DNA of 64,000 bases, from the NCBI RefSeq assembly GCF_009729205.1, contig NZ_VTHB01000003.1, positions 1-64,000 of the forward strand, given 5' to 3'. The notes beneath the pieces are model-generated. The model was not told where the DNA came from. It made no database searches and worked only from the letters and a program-made list of their open reading frames with translations. Position 1 is the stretch's first letter. Every line of letters starts with the position of its first letter. Origin of the DNA: Mycobacteroides sp. CBMA 271. Lineage in GTDB: Bacteria > Actinomycetota > Actinomycetes > Mycobacteriales > Mycobacteriaceae. The translations under genes and the position numbers were made by a program. This document shows, in pieces, positions 14,127 through 22,957 of this stretch.

Positions 14127-16431
14127 ACCGCAAGTATGGCCCACCCAGCCAACCGCGGGACCTTCTGTGCGCTTGAGTAATGCGGAAAAGGTGCTGTACC
14201 CGATGAGTGGGACCACTAAATCCGACATCTTCGGCTACTACACCGCGATTGCGCCATTCATGCTGCCGCATATCGCGGGACGCCCGGTCACCCGCAAGCG
14301 CTGGCCCAACGGCGTTGACCAGCCGTCATTCTTCGAGAAGGACTTGGCTTCATCGGCACCCGATTGGCTGCCGCGGCGGCGCATCGAGCACAAGTCCCGT
14401 TACGTCACGTACCCGTTGATCGACACCTCGGTTGCGCTGGCCTGGATCGCGCAGCAGGCGGCGCTGGAGGTGCACGTGCCGCAGTGGCGCTTCCTGGGCG
14501 AAAACCCGGGCCCCGCAACCCGGTTGGTCTTCGATCTGGACCCCGGCGAGGGGGTGAGCATGTCGCAGCTGGCGACCGTCGCCCGCGCGGTACGCGATGT
14601 GCTGGACGATATCGGCCTGACGACCTTCCCGTTGACCAGCGGGAGCAAGGGGATTCACCTGTATGTGCCGCTGGCGCAGCCGGTCAGTTCATCGGGTGCC
14701 GTCACCGTCGCGAAGAAGGTTGCGGTTCAGCTGGAGCAGGCGATGCCGGACCTGGCGACCGCGACGATGACACGGCAGCAACGCGGCGGCAAGGTGTTCG
14801 TCGACTGGAGTCAGAACAGCGGTTCCAAAACGACGGTGGCCCCGTACTCGCTGCGCGGTCGCCACGCGCCAACCGTTGCCGCGCCGCGCACCTGGGCGGA
14901 GCTCGACGATCCTGAACTGCGCCAGTTGCGCTTTGACGAGGTGCTGGTGCGTGCCGAACGTGACGGCGACTTGTTGGCGGGATTCGACGACGCGAAGTTC
15001 ATCGAAGATCGGCTCTCCACGTACCGCAGCATGCGTGACCCCGCGCGAACCCCCGAGCCCGTGCCCGCCGTCAAACCGGAAACAGGACAGAACAATTCGT
15101 TTGTCATCCAGGAACATCACGCTACCGCGCTGCACTTCGACTTCCGACTGGAGCGCGACGGGGTGTTGGTCTCGTGGGCCGTTCCCAAGAATCTGCCGAT
15201 GGAACCGTCGGTCAACCATCTCGCGGTGCATACCGAGGACCACCCATTGGAGTACGGCACGTTCGAGGGCTCCATTCCGAAAGGGGAGTATGGCGGCGGC
15301 GAGGTGACTATCTGGGATTCGGGCACCTACGACACCGAGAAGTTCATCGATCCCCGCGACGATTCCGAAGCCGCAGGCGGGCAAAAGGGAGAGGTCATCG
15401 TCACCCTGCATGGCACGCGAATCTCGGGGCGATACGCGCTGATCCGAACCAACGGCAAGCAGTGGCTTGCCCATCGGATGAAGGACCAGCGGTCGCCCGC
15501 CACGATGCCGGTCGGCCTGGCGCCGATGTTGCCGACCACCGGATCCGTCGCCGGCCTGGGTGCTGACGAATGGGCCTTCGAAGGCAAGTGGGATGGTTAC
15601 CGGCTCATTCTCGAGTGTGACCGTGGGCAACTGCGGGCGCTGGCGCGCAGCGGACGTGATGTCACCGCGGAGTTCCCCGAATTGCAGCGGATCGCCCATG
15701 AATTGGCCGACCATCGTGTGGTTCTCGACGGGGAGGTGGTGGTGCTGGACCCGAAAGGGCTGCCGAGCTTCACGCTGCTGCAGAACCGGACGCCCGGCGC
15801 ACGGACGCAGTTCTGGGCATTCGATCTGCTGTACCTGGACGGAAAATCGTTGTTACACACCAAGTACCGTGATCGGCGCCGACTGCTCGACGTGCTGGGT
15901 GCCGGTACCGAATCGATGACCGTTCCGGAATCACTGAGCGGCGACGGTGCCGAGGCCCATGCGTTTTCTCAGTCGCAGGGATGGGAGGGCGTCGTCGCCA
16001 AACGGCTGGACTCCACGTACGCCCCGGGTCGCACGCAGTCATGGGTCAAGGCCAAGAATTGGAGCAGCCAGGAGGTCGTGATCGGGGGCTGGCGCCAGGG
16101 GCAGGGTGGGCGTAGCAGCGGGATCGGCGCGCTGCTGATGGGCATTCCGGGCAAAGACGGATTACGGTACGCCGGTCGGGTGGGTACCGGGTTCACCGAG
16201 AAGGAGTTGGCATCACTTAAGGCGCAGTTGGAGCCCCTCCACCGCGCCGAATCACCCTTCAATGCACCGCTTTCCGCGGTGGAGGTCAAGGATGTGCAGT
16301 TCGTCGAGCCGGTGCTGGTCGCTGAGGTCCGCTACGGGGACCGCACCCCCGGCGGGATTCTCAAACATTCCAGCTGGCGCGGATTGCGCACCGACAAGTC
16401 AGTTCGCGACGTCGAGCTCGATCTCGGCTAG
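14116..16431 (+). CDS. ligD: ATP-dependent DNA ligase LigD (polymerase-phosphoesterase-ligase)
   Basis: The end-joining partner of Ku. Domain order is polymerase (about 18-300; metal Asp140 and Asp142 in FDLDPGEG), 3'-phosphoesterase (about 325-460; HHATALHFDFRLE), and ATP ligase (about 470-771; adenylation Lys491 in EGKWDGYR). The total of 771 residues is close to the roughly 760 of M. tuberculosis LigD. The only in-frame starts before VRLSNAEKVLYP are this ATG, which overlaps the divergent ku start by 11 bases, and a GTG at 14167. Neither has a good ribosome-binding site, so the start is uncertain. The 3' end overlaps the convergent DUF4873 gene by 33 bases. Confidence 0.95.
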   Translation: MERIPQVWPTQPTAGPSVRLSNAEKVLYPMSGTTKSDIFGYYTAIAPFMLPHIAGRPVTRKRWPNGVDQPSFFEKDLASSAPDWLPRRRIEHKSRYVTYPLIDTSVALAWIAQQAALEVHVPQWRFLGENPGPATRLVFDLDPGEGVSMSQLATVARAVRDVLDDIGLTTFPLTSGSKGIHLYVPLAQPVSSSGAVTVAKKVAVQLEQAMPDLATATMTRQQRGGKVFVDWSQNSGSKTTVAPYSLRGRHAPTVAAPRTWAELDDPELRQLRFDEVLVRAERDGDLLAGFDDAKFIEDRLSTYRSMRDPARTPEPVPAVKPETGQNNSFVIQEHHATALHFDFRLERDGVLVSWAVPKNLPMEPSVNHLAVHTEDHPLEYGTFEGSIPKGEYGGGEVTIWDSGTYDTEKFIDPRDDSEAAGGQKGEVIVTLHGTRISGRYALIRTNGKQWLAHRMKDQRSPATMPVGLAPMLPTTGSVAGLGADEWAFEGKWDGYRLILECDRGQLRALARSGRDVTAEFPELQRIAHELADHRVVLDGEVVVLDPKGLPSFTLLQNRTPGARTQFWAFDLLYLDGKSLLHTKYRDRRRLLDVLGAGTESMTVPESLSGDGAEAHAFSQSQGWEGVVAKRLDSTYAPGRTQSWVKAKNWSSQEVVIGGWRQGQGGRSSGIGALLMGIPGKDGLRYAGRVGTGFTEKELASLKAQLEPLHRAESPFNAPLSAVEVKDVQFVEPVLVAEVRYGDRTPGGILKHSSWRGLRTDKSVRDVELDLG

Positions 16432-16710
16432 CGGGTACGGCGGCGCGCCGACACCCGCGACCGAGAAATGCCCCCACGGGGTCTGTTCGGTGATGCGTCC
16501 CTGCGCGCTGGTCTCGCCGACGGTGATGGTGACCTGCGTGCCGCCCCTCAGCTCGCCTCCCTCGGGCTTGGCGAAAATGGTTCCCTGCCAATGGAACTTG
16601 CCGTCCAGTGGATTGAAATACCCCATCAGGCGCACCCGGGATTCGACGGTGAACTCGCCCGCGGTGATGAAGGCGATGCCGTCGAAGACGTCGTCGTCGT
16701 CCGCACTCAC
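16399..16710 (-). CDS. DUF4873 domain protein
   Basis: The 103-residue protein starts at a GTG that overlaps the AurF-type gene's stop (GTGA), so the two are translationally coupled. Sequence blocks FDGIAFITAGEFTVESRVRL, GYFNPLDGKFHWQGTIF and TPWGHFSVAGVGAPPYPL match the DUF4873 family, often found fused to or next to monooxygenases. A helper or substrate-handling role for the diiron oxygenase is inferred from context. Its last 33 bases overlap the end of ligD on the other strand. Confidence 0.82.
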   Translation of the reverse strand: MSADDDDVFDGIAFITAGEFTVESRVRLMGYFNPLDGKFHWQGTIFAKPEGGELRGGTQVTITVGETSAQGRITEQTPWGHFSVAGVGAPPYPLAEIELDVAN

Positions 16711-17609
16711 GCGACGAAACCTGTTCTGCGCCACATCCGTCGGGACACCCGGCCCATCAGGCCCATGTCCTCCATGAATCTGTGCAGCGGCGCGAAGCCG
16801 GTCTGCGAGGCCTCCTGGAAGGCGGGGTTTCGCTGCGCCAGGAGCTGGGTCTCTCGACCCGGGAGCCCCACGGCCTCGTACATCTTCTTGTTGGTCAGCA
16901 GGTACCGGAATATGGGTCCGCCCAGGCCGTTGGTGAGCCGCAGGATGGTCTTGACACGCCTCGGCGTCCGATCCAGGCGCTGCCGGATGCCGTCGCGTGC
17001 GAACTGGATGTGGCGGGCTTCCTCGGTGACGTGAATCCGCATGAGCCGCTGCACAAGTGGCTGCAGTTCGGGGTCGTCCATGATCTCGCGCTGCAGCGAG
17101 TCGAAGATCTCCTCGCCGATGAGGGCGGCGACCCAGAGCACGGGTCCCTTGAGTACCAGGGGCAGCAGGTTGGCCATCACTCGCTGGTACCACGGCATCC
17201 GATACGGCGGCAGTCCCGTCTTTTCGATGGCCTTGGCGAACATGGTCATGTGCCGTGTCTCGTCGCCGATTTCGGCGAGGGAGTACAGCGTCTCGTGGCT
17301 GGTGGGGTTGGCGTGCATCATCACGCGCAGCAGGCCTTGGTTCAGCATGTTCTCGAACCAGATGCCGGTGGAGAGCAGGTTCACCATCTCGTGTCGTGAC
17401 AGTTCGATCTGCTCGGCTCGCGACATGTTGTTCCACACGTCTGTGCCGTACAGCGAGACAACCTTGGGTGGCAGGTAATACTTGTTCGGATCCAGCGGCG
17501 CATCCCAGTCAAGATCCACGATCGGCTGGTACGAACGCCGAACTGTGCCCTTGAGTAGTCGGTCGGCGTACTCCTCACGAGTAGGACCGTTATTGAGGGT
17601 AGCGGTCAC
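16707..17609 (-). CDS. AurF-family diiron oxygenase
   Basis: The 300-residue protein matches the p-aminobenzoate N-oxygenase (AurF) family. Helices carrying iron ligands are visible: ELSRHEMVN, EIGDETRHMTMF (ExxRH), IGEEIFD and HVTEEARHIQFA (EExRH). AurF oxidises aryl amines to nitro compounds; mycobacterial relatives have unknown substrates. It is coupled to the DUF4873 gene and divergent from a TetR gene. The GTG start lies about 25 bases from a TTGACA hexamer in the divergent region. Confidence 0.88.
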   Translation of the reverse strand: MTATLNNGPTREEYADRLLKGTVRRSYQPIVDLDWDAPLDPNKYYLPPKVVSLYGTDVWNNMSRAEQIELSRHEMVNLLSTGIWFENMLNQGLLRVMMHANPTSHETLYSLAEIGDETRHMTMFAKAIEKTGLPPYRMPWYQRVMANLLPLVLKGPVLWVAALIGEEIFDSLQREIMDDPELQPLVQRLMRIHVTEEARHIQFARDGIRQRLDRTPRRVKTILRLTNGLGGPIFRYLLTNKKMYEAVGLPGRETQLLAQRNPAFQEASQTGFAPLHRFMEDMGLMGRVSRRMWRRTGFVA

Positions 17610-17718
17610 CGTTGACCATCCTTTCCGTTAGGATGTCAAACGTAAACGTTGCAGGTTGAGGCGTCAAGTGAGACGCGAAGTACCGCGTAGAACGCGTGGC
17701 GCACGAAGGAAGGCACCC

Positions 17719-18372
17719 ATGAAAGTGAGCCGGTCGAGTCATCGCGGCCGTACCCGCGACCACGGCGAGATCCGCCGCCGCATCCTGGATGCCGCAGAAG
17801 AGTGCTTGCTGGAGCACGGGTACGAGGCACGTCTGCACGCACTGATCGCTAAGAAGGCCGGCCTGTCGCGGCCCACCGTTTACAAACATGTGGGTGATCA
17901 GTCGGCGATCATCGAGGCCCTGTTCCACCGTGAGTTTCTCCGGTTCGGGGAACTGCTGGAGCCTGTCTTTGCCACCGCCAAGACTCCCCGCACCGGATTC
18001 ATCGACGCCATCGTCCGCATTGTCCAGCACGGTCGCCACCATCCGTTGCTGCAGAAGGGTCTCAAGGAGAACCCCGAGCAGGTGTTGCCGTATCTGACGG
18101 TGAAGGCCCGCCCGTTCATCGATCAGACCACCACATTGCTGGCTCCGTACATCCGCACGATGCTCACCGAGGCGCAGCTGACCACCGTCAACGTCAAGGC
18201 CGCCGCCGAATGGAGCTTCCGGATTGCTGCCTCGCTGTTGGTGACTCCCGGCGTCGTGGAGACCCAGACCGACGAGCAGTTGGGCGATTTCATCGGCAAT
18301 TTGCTCACCGTCTCGGCGATCACCGATCAGGAAAACGCACCGGTACTGGTCTCCAAGTCGGCAGCGTCCTAG
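17719..18372 (+). CDS. TetR-family regulator of the AurF/DUF4873 operon
   Basis: The 217-residue protein starts at an ATG preceded by GAAGGAAGG. The helix-turn-helix is at about 30-62 (ALIAKKAGLSRPTVYKHVGD). A longer upstream frame adds only Arg-rich residues and is rejected. It is divergent from the diiron oxygenase operon. A short palindrome (AACGT-AA-ACGTT) overlaps the minus-strand TTGACA in the shared region, consistent with repression of the operon. Confidence 0.9.
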   Translation: MKVSRSSHRGRTRDHGEIRRRILDAAEECLLEHGYEARLHALIAKKAGLSRPTVYKHVGDQSAIIEALFHREFLRFGELLEPVFATAKTPRTGFIDAIVRIVQHGRHHPLLQKGLKENPEQVLPYLTVKARPFIDQTTTLLAPYIRTMLTEAQLTTVNVKAAAEWSFRIAASLLVTPGVVETQTDEQLGDFIGNLLTVSAITDQENAPVLVSKSAAS

Positions 18373-18377
18373 CGTCG

Positions 18378-19124
18378 ATGCGGCGGATTCGCGTCATCGG
18401 GATCGGCGCCGGCCATCCCGAGTACCTGACCGTGCAGGCCATCGCGGCGCTGGGCGAGGTGGACGTCTTCTTCGTTGCCGATAAGGGCGACACCAAGGAC
18501 GATCTGGTCGAGTTGCGCCGTCACATCTGCGCGCGGTACGTCACCGATTCCGAGTATCGCTTCGTCGAACTACCCGATCCGGTGCGCGGTAAGGGGGAGT
18601 ACCACGGTGCCGTGCGGCAGTGGCATGGCGAGCGGGCCGCTTTGTGGGGCAAGGCGATTGCCTCCGAGTTGCCCGACGGTGGCACCGGGGCCTTTCTGGC
18701 GTGGGGCGACCCGTCCCTCTACGACAGCACGCTTCGGATTCTCGATGCGATCCTCGATGACGACGCGGCCGCCTTCGAGTACGACGTGCTGCCCGGCATC
18801 ACGGCCGTCTCCGCGCTGACTGCCCGGCACCGGATCGTGCTGAATGGTATAGGGGAACCGGTGCTCATCACGACGGGGCGTCGGCTGCTTGAGGAGTGGC
18901 CTCGGACTGGCAACGTCGTGGTGATGCTCGACGGTGATTGTGCCTTCAGGCAACTGGAGCCGTCGACTCAGATCTGGTGGGGCGCCTACCTGGGCACCGA
19001 GCATGAACTGCTGGTATCGGGGACCGTGGGAGAAGTGGGCGACCGGATTGCCGAGGTTCGCGCCTCCGCCCGGGCCGAACACGGCTGGATCATGGACACG
19101 TACCTCTTGCGTTCTGCAGACTGA
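18378..19124 (+). CDS. cobF: Precorrin-6A synthase (deacetylating) CobF
   Basis: An SAM-dependent methyltransferase of the aerobic cobalamin pathway. It methylates C-1 of precorrin-5 with loss of acetate. The 248-residue protein shows the tetrapyrrole methylase pattern VIGIGAGHPEYLTVQA at the N-terminus, WGDPSLYDSTLRIL near 110, and VLPGITAVSALTARH near 140. It follows the TetR gene by five bases, but no other cob genes are nearby, so it stands alone. Confidence 0.94.
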   Translation: MRRIRVIGIGAGHPEYLTVQAIAALGEVDVFFVADKGDTKDDLVELRRHICARYVTDSEYRFVELPDPVRGKGEYHGAVRQWHGERAALWGKAIASELPDGGTGAFLAWGDPSLYDSTLRILDAILDDDAAAFEYDVLPGITAVSALTARHRIVLNGIGEPVLITTGRRLLEEWPRTGNVVVMLDGDCAFRQLEPSTQIWWGAYLGTEHELLVSGTVGEVGDRIAEVRASARAEHGWIMDTYLLRSAD

Positions 19125-19128
19125 CCAT

Positions 19129-20052
19129 ATGCCCGAACTACCCGAAGTCGAGGCGCTCGCCGATCATCTGCGCCGTCACGCCACCGGGGCGACCGTCGGT
19201 AGGGTTGATGTCTCCGCGTTCTCGGTGCTCAAGACGTTCGATCCGCCGATCACTGCCCTATACGGCCAGACGGTGACGGGTGCGACGCGCTGGGGCAAAT
19301 ACCTCGGTCTGCAGGTTGGAGCCGCGGAGCCGGCGACATCCAGCCCTGGAGCCGCGGAGCCGGCGACATCCAGCCCTGGGCCGCTGTATGTCATCACGCA
19401 TCTGTCGCGGGCGGGCTGGCTGCGTTGGTCGGATAAGTTGGCGGCGGCTCCCCTCAAACCGGGCAAGGGTCCCATCGCGCTCCGTGTGCATCTCGGAACA
19501 CCCGGTGAGGCACCGGGTTTCGATCTCACCGAGGCTGGCACCCAAAAGCGGCTCGCGGTGTGGGTGGTCGAGGATCCCGCCACGGTGCCGCAGATTGCCT
19601 CGTTGGGTCCTGACGCACTCGCCTTGACCGCCGACGGATTGGCCGAGATCCTCTCCAAGACCACCGCACGGCTCAAGAACGTGATTACCGATCAGCGGGT
19701 GATCGCCGGGATCGGCAACGCCTACAGCGACGAGATCCTGCATGTCGCCAAGCTCTCGCCCTTCGCCGCCGGCAAGACGCTTTCCGAGGGTCAATTGACG
19801 GCGCTGTACGAGGCCATGCAGTCGGTGCTCACCGACGCCGTGCAGCGCAGCGTGGGGCAGCAGGCGGCAACTCTCAAGGGCGAGAAGCGATCCGGGCTGC
19901 GCGTGCACGCCCGCACCGGGATGCCGTGTCCGGTATGTGGCGACGTGGTGCGCGAGGTGTCGTTCGCCGACAAATCGTTCCAGTACTGCCCAACGTGTCA
20001 GACCGGTGGCAAAGTGCTGGCCGACCGTCGGCTCTCCCGGCTCCTCAAATAA
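19129..20052 (+). CDS. Fpg/Nei-family DNA glycosylase with zinc finger
   Basis: A base-excision repair enzyme. It starts MPELPEVEALADHLRR; after Met removal Pro is the Schiff-base nucleophile and the next Glu the catalytic acid. The helix-two-turn-helix region is near GIGNAYSDEILH. A C-terminal zinc finger has CX2C-X16-CX2C spacing (CPVCGD ... YCPTCQ). The 307-residue length is a little longer than usual, partly from a duplicated 10-residue AAEPATSSPG insert at about 65-84. It lies four bases after cobF and is followed nine bases later by an SDR gene, as in M. tuberculosis Rv0944-Rv0945. Confidence 0.93.
   Translation: MPELPEVEALADHLRRHATGATVGRVDVSAFSVLKTFDPPITALYGQTVTGATRWGKYLGLQVGAAEPATSSPGAAEPATSSPGPLYVITHLSRAGWLRWSDKLAAAPLKPGKGPIALRVHLGTPGEAPGFDLTEAGTQKRLAVWVVEDPATVPQIASLGPDALALTADGLAEILSKTTARLKNVITDQRVIAGIGNAYSDEILHVAKLSPFAAGKTLSEGQLTALYEAMQSVLTDAVQRSVGQQAATLKGEKRSGLRVHARTGMPCPVCGDVVREVSFADKSFQYCPTCQTGGKVLADRRLSRLLK
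19321..19380 (+). repeat. In-frame 30-bp tandem duplication inside the glycosylase gene
   Basis: Two adjacent 30-base units differ only at the last base. Each encodes AAEPATSSPG. They form a Pro/Ser loop in the N-terminal beta-sandwich of the glycosylase. The near-identity suggests a recent replication-slippage event. Confidence 0.95.
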
Positions 20053-20061
20053 AGTGGCCAC

Positions 20062-20811
20062 GTGACGCGACAGAAGATCCTCATCACCGGAGCAAGCTCC
20101 GGCCTCGGCGCCGAGATGGCCCGCCAGTTCGCCGCGAAGGGGCGCGACCTGGCCCTGTGCGCCCGCCGCACCGAAGCGCTGGAAGAGCTCAAGGCAGAGC
20201 TGCTGGCCGCCAACCCGGGAATCAAGGTCGCAGTGCGACCGCTGGACGTCAACGACCACGACTCCGTGCCGGTGGTCTTCGGCGAGCTGCGCGATGAGCT
20301 CGGCGGCCTGGACCGTGTGGTTGTGAACGCCGGTATCGCCAAGGGCTGGCATCTGGGCGGTGGCAAGTCGTGGGCCAACATCGCGACCATCGAGACCAAT
20401 CTCATTGGCGCACTGGTGCAGATCGAGGCGTCGCTGGCGCTTTTCAAAGAGCAGGGTGCAGGGCACCTTGTTTTGATCTCGTCGGTGACGGCGGCCAAGG
20501 GTCTGCCCGGCACCAAGGCCGCATACGCGGCCAGCAAGGCCGGGCTGTCCTCGTTGGGAGAATCGCTGCGCGCCGAATATGCCAGCGGTCCAATCAAAGT
20601 CAGCACCATTGAGCCCGGCTACATCCAGACGGACCTGAGCGCGAAGTCGCCCACCACGCCGATGATGGTGGACACCAAGACCGGTGTGACGGCGATGGTG
20701 GACGCCATCGAGAGGGAGCCCGGCCGTGCCGCAGTGCCGCGTTGGCCGTGGGCGCCGGTGACGCTGATCATGCGCATGATTCCGCCTCGCTTGGCGGGCA
20801 AGCTCGCCTAA
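20062..20811 (+). CDS. Short-chain dehydrogenase/reductase
   Basis: The 249-residue classical SDR has the cofactor motif TGASSGLG (9-16), NAG near 90, and catalytic Ser-Tyr-Lys in LISSVTAAKG and YAASKAG. The C-terminal segment (TLIMRMIPPRLAGKLA) is hydrophobic. ARR after strand 2 suggests NADP preference. It starts at a GTG nine bases after the glycosylase gene, as in the M. tuberculosis Rv0944-Rv0945 pair. The substrate is unknown. Confidence 0.92.
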   Translation: MTRQKILITGASSGLGAEMARQFAAKGRDLALCARRTEALEELKAELLAANPGIKVAVRPLDVNDHDSVPVVFGELRDELGGLDRVVVNAGIAKGWHLGGGKSWANIATIETNLIGALVQIEASLALFKEQGAGHLVLISSVTAAKGLPGTKAAYAASKAGLSSLGESLRAEYASGPIKVSTIEPGYIQTDLSAKSPTTPMMVDTKTGVTAMVDAIEREPGRAAVPRWPWAPVTLIMRMIPPRLAGKLA

Positions 20812-20864
20812 CCGGCGTCAAGGTTCTCACGTGGGACTTTGGCCCCGCATGGGATGCTTCATCT

Positions 20865-21773
20865 ATGGGCGATGAAGACAAGCGGAACGCTTCGGTCACG
20901 GTGGATTACGCCGCCGAACTCGATGAACTCGCGAGCCTGCGTGGCGGTATTGCACGCAACAAAGAGGCCAAAGATGCCTGGAAACAGGGCTATCCGTACG
21001 ATGAGAAGCTGAGCCGCAAGGAGTACGAGAAGACCAAACGCACGCTACAGATTGAGCTGCTGAAGCTGCAGTTGTGGGTCAAGGAGCACGGCGAAAAGAT
21101 CTGCATCATCTTCGAGGGCCGTGACGCCGCGGGCAAGGGCGGATCGATCAAGAGGTTCACCGAGCACCTCAATCCCCGCGGTGCCCGTGTGGTGGCGCTC
21201 GAGAAGCCGACCTCGGTGGAGCAGACGCAGTGGTATTTCCAGCGCTACACCGCGCACCTGCCCAGCGGTGGGGAGATCGTCCTGATGGACCGCTCCTGGT
21301 ACAACCGGGCGGGCGTCGAGCGCGTCATGGGGTATTGCACCCCCGCTCAATGTGCTGAATTCCTGCGTGAGGCACCGGAATACGAACGCATGCTGGTGAA
21401 TTCGGGGACGCACCTGGTCAAGCTGTGGTTCTCGGTGAGCAGGAACGAGCAACTCGCACGGTTCGCGGCCCGACGTACGGATCCCGTACGCCACTGGAAG
21501 CTGTCGCCCACCGACCTCGCTTCCCTCGATAAGTGGGACGACTACACCGAGGCCAAGGAAGCGATGTTCTTCGACACCGATACCGAGTTCGCGCCGTGGA
21601 CGGTGGTCAAGAGCAACGACAAGAAGCGCGCCCGGCTGGAGGCGATGCGCCACGTGTTGTCGCAGTTTGACTACGACAACAAGGACGCGAAGGTCCTGGG
21701 CACGCCGGATCCGCTGATCGTGGGACCGGCGTCGGCGGTCTTCGAAGAGGGTGAGAGGGCGGGTTCGCGCTAG
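20865..21773 (+). CDS. ppk2: Polyphosphate kinase 2 (PPK2) family protein
   Basis: Transfers phosphate between polyphosphate and nucleotides. Of the 302 residues, the Walker A motif is GRDAAGKGGS (85-94) and the Walker B-type DRSWYNR (142-148), typical of class I PPK2. RGARVVALEKPT and the lid helices that follow also fit. The start at MGDEDKRNAS is preferred over a longer frame that would overlap the SDR gene. It is near, but probably not coupled to, the SDR. Confidence 0.93.
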   Translation: MGDEDKRNASVTVDYAAELDELASLRGGIARNKEAKDAWKQGYPYDEKLSRKEYEKTKRTLQIELLKLQLWVKEHGEKICIIFEGRDAAGKGGSIKRFTEHLNPRGARVVALEKPTSVEQTQWYFQRYTAHLPSGGEIVLMDRSWYNRAGVERVMGYCTPAQCAEFLREAPEYERMLVNSGTHLVKLWFSVSRNEQLARFAARRTDPVRHWKLSPTDLASLDKWDDYTEAKEAMFFDTDTEFAPWTVVKSNDKKRARLEAMRHVLSQFDYDNKDAKVLGTPDPLIVGPASAVFEEGERAGSR

Positions 21774-21786
21774 GTGGAGTTATCTC

Positions 21787-22857
21787 TCACCAGTCTTCGG
21801 TATCGACCCATTCGAAGTACCCACTGCCGGTGATGGATTCGTCCTTCCAGCGGCCCGTGTATGTGTACGCCCCCACGTATCCGTTGCCGTGACCGTACCG
21901 AGGTGGTGAATCGACGGTGGCCACCAGCTCGGCGACATCGGCAATCGTCCAGCGCATTCGTGCGGGCATCCGCATGGCCCGACCCGCGCGATCGACCTGC
22001 GATTCAGCCCATTCGAGGACATCGAAACGCACATCGGAGTACACCTCGGCCCGCTTGCCAGCGGTCCGGATGTACGCGAGCTTGCACGCGGTGACGCCCA
22101 GTGCGCGCACGTCGGTGAGGAGCAGTTGGACGTCCTCCGCGATGTTGATGATCTGGTAGGTGAAGAAGTCGACGGGCAGCTTGGCTGATGGTGGCAATAC
22201 GCGAGAGGTGAAGGACTGTGGGGAAACACATTTCGCGTACTCCACGGTGCCAGTCCCGGAGATCTTCGTTGTGCCGTTGGCGTCTTCGATGGACCCGCTG
22301 TACGGGGCGAGCAGGCTCACGTGTTGATAGATCGGAGAGTCGACAAACCAGGACGCCTGCGGCTGTACATCCAGTTGTAGATGTACGCCGAATGATTCGT
22401 ACCTTCCCGTGACCGTAAAGGTGGGGAAGTCATTCTCGATGGTCAGGTTCGTCCCCCACCGCAAACGCCGTCCATCGGTGCTGAACTCGCAGTCGTTGTC
22501 GATGTCGTAGGCGGCGTAATGGTGCTGGTCGGCGTACGCGGTGGAGCTGAGCACGGTGGCGTTGCGGCGGCAGTCCGCCGACGCGACCACGCCGTTGTCG
22601 AAACACCGGACGCCGGTGGGGCCGATGAAGGTCATAGTGTTGAGATAGCGCCAGGGTGCAGGCAGATCTGGGAGGAATACCCCGTAGTGCGTCCACGACC
22701 AGAGGCGAGAATCATCATGCGGCAACATCATTGATGCCCGATCGAACGGCAGGGTCGAGTTGGGGAGCCGTTTGTCGACGCGTGGCGCGAGTCCTTCGAG
22801 TAGTACCCGGCTAGCTGTCTTCCACATGGTGTCCTCGTCTGTTCGCGCGGCGAGCAC
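21787..22857 (-). CDS. DUF6670-like protein (AttH/CrtC-type beta-barrel, tentative)
   Basis: The 356-residue soluble protein is rich in aromatic beta-strands (WSWTHYGVFLPDLPAPWRYLN, FTVTGRYESFGVHLQLDVQ, GYVGAYTYTGRWKDESI). This resembles the double-lipocalin fold of AttH/CrtC-like proteins. From memory it fits DUF6670, which I cannot verify. It is divergent from the AGPS-like flavoenzyme, hinting at a shared lipid substrate. A start ten residues later (MWKTAS) is possible. Confidence 0.65.
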   Translation of the reverse strand: MLAARTDEDTMWKTASRVLLEGLAPRVDKRLPNSTLPFDRASMMLPHDDSRLWSWTHYGVFLPDLPAPWRYLNTMTFIGPTGVRCFDNGVVASADCRRNATVLSSTAYADQHHYAAYDIDNDCEFSTDGRRLRWGTNLTIENDFPTFTVTGRYESFGVHLQLDVQPQASWFVDSPIYQHVSLLAPYSGSIEDANGTTKISGTGTVEYAKCVSPQSFTSRVLPPSAKLPVDFFTYQIINIAEDVQLLLTDVRALGVTACKLAYIRTAGKRAEVYSDVRFDVLEWAESQVDRAGRAMRMPARMRWTIADVAELVATVDSPPRYGHGNGYVGAYTYTGRWKDESITGSGYFEWVDTEDW

Positions 22858-22957
22858 GGCTCTTGTCGCGGCTTCCGGAAGTCTCGGCAGTGATGTACCG
22901 TCAGCCTATATGACTCAATCGTAAATTAGCGATCGGTCAATTGGTAAGGGTGGTCTG

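Noticed and set aside
19258..20466. 402-codon minus-strand frame over the glycosylase and SDR genes
   Set aside because: It spans two clear genes on the other strand and has no domain pattern.
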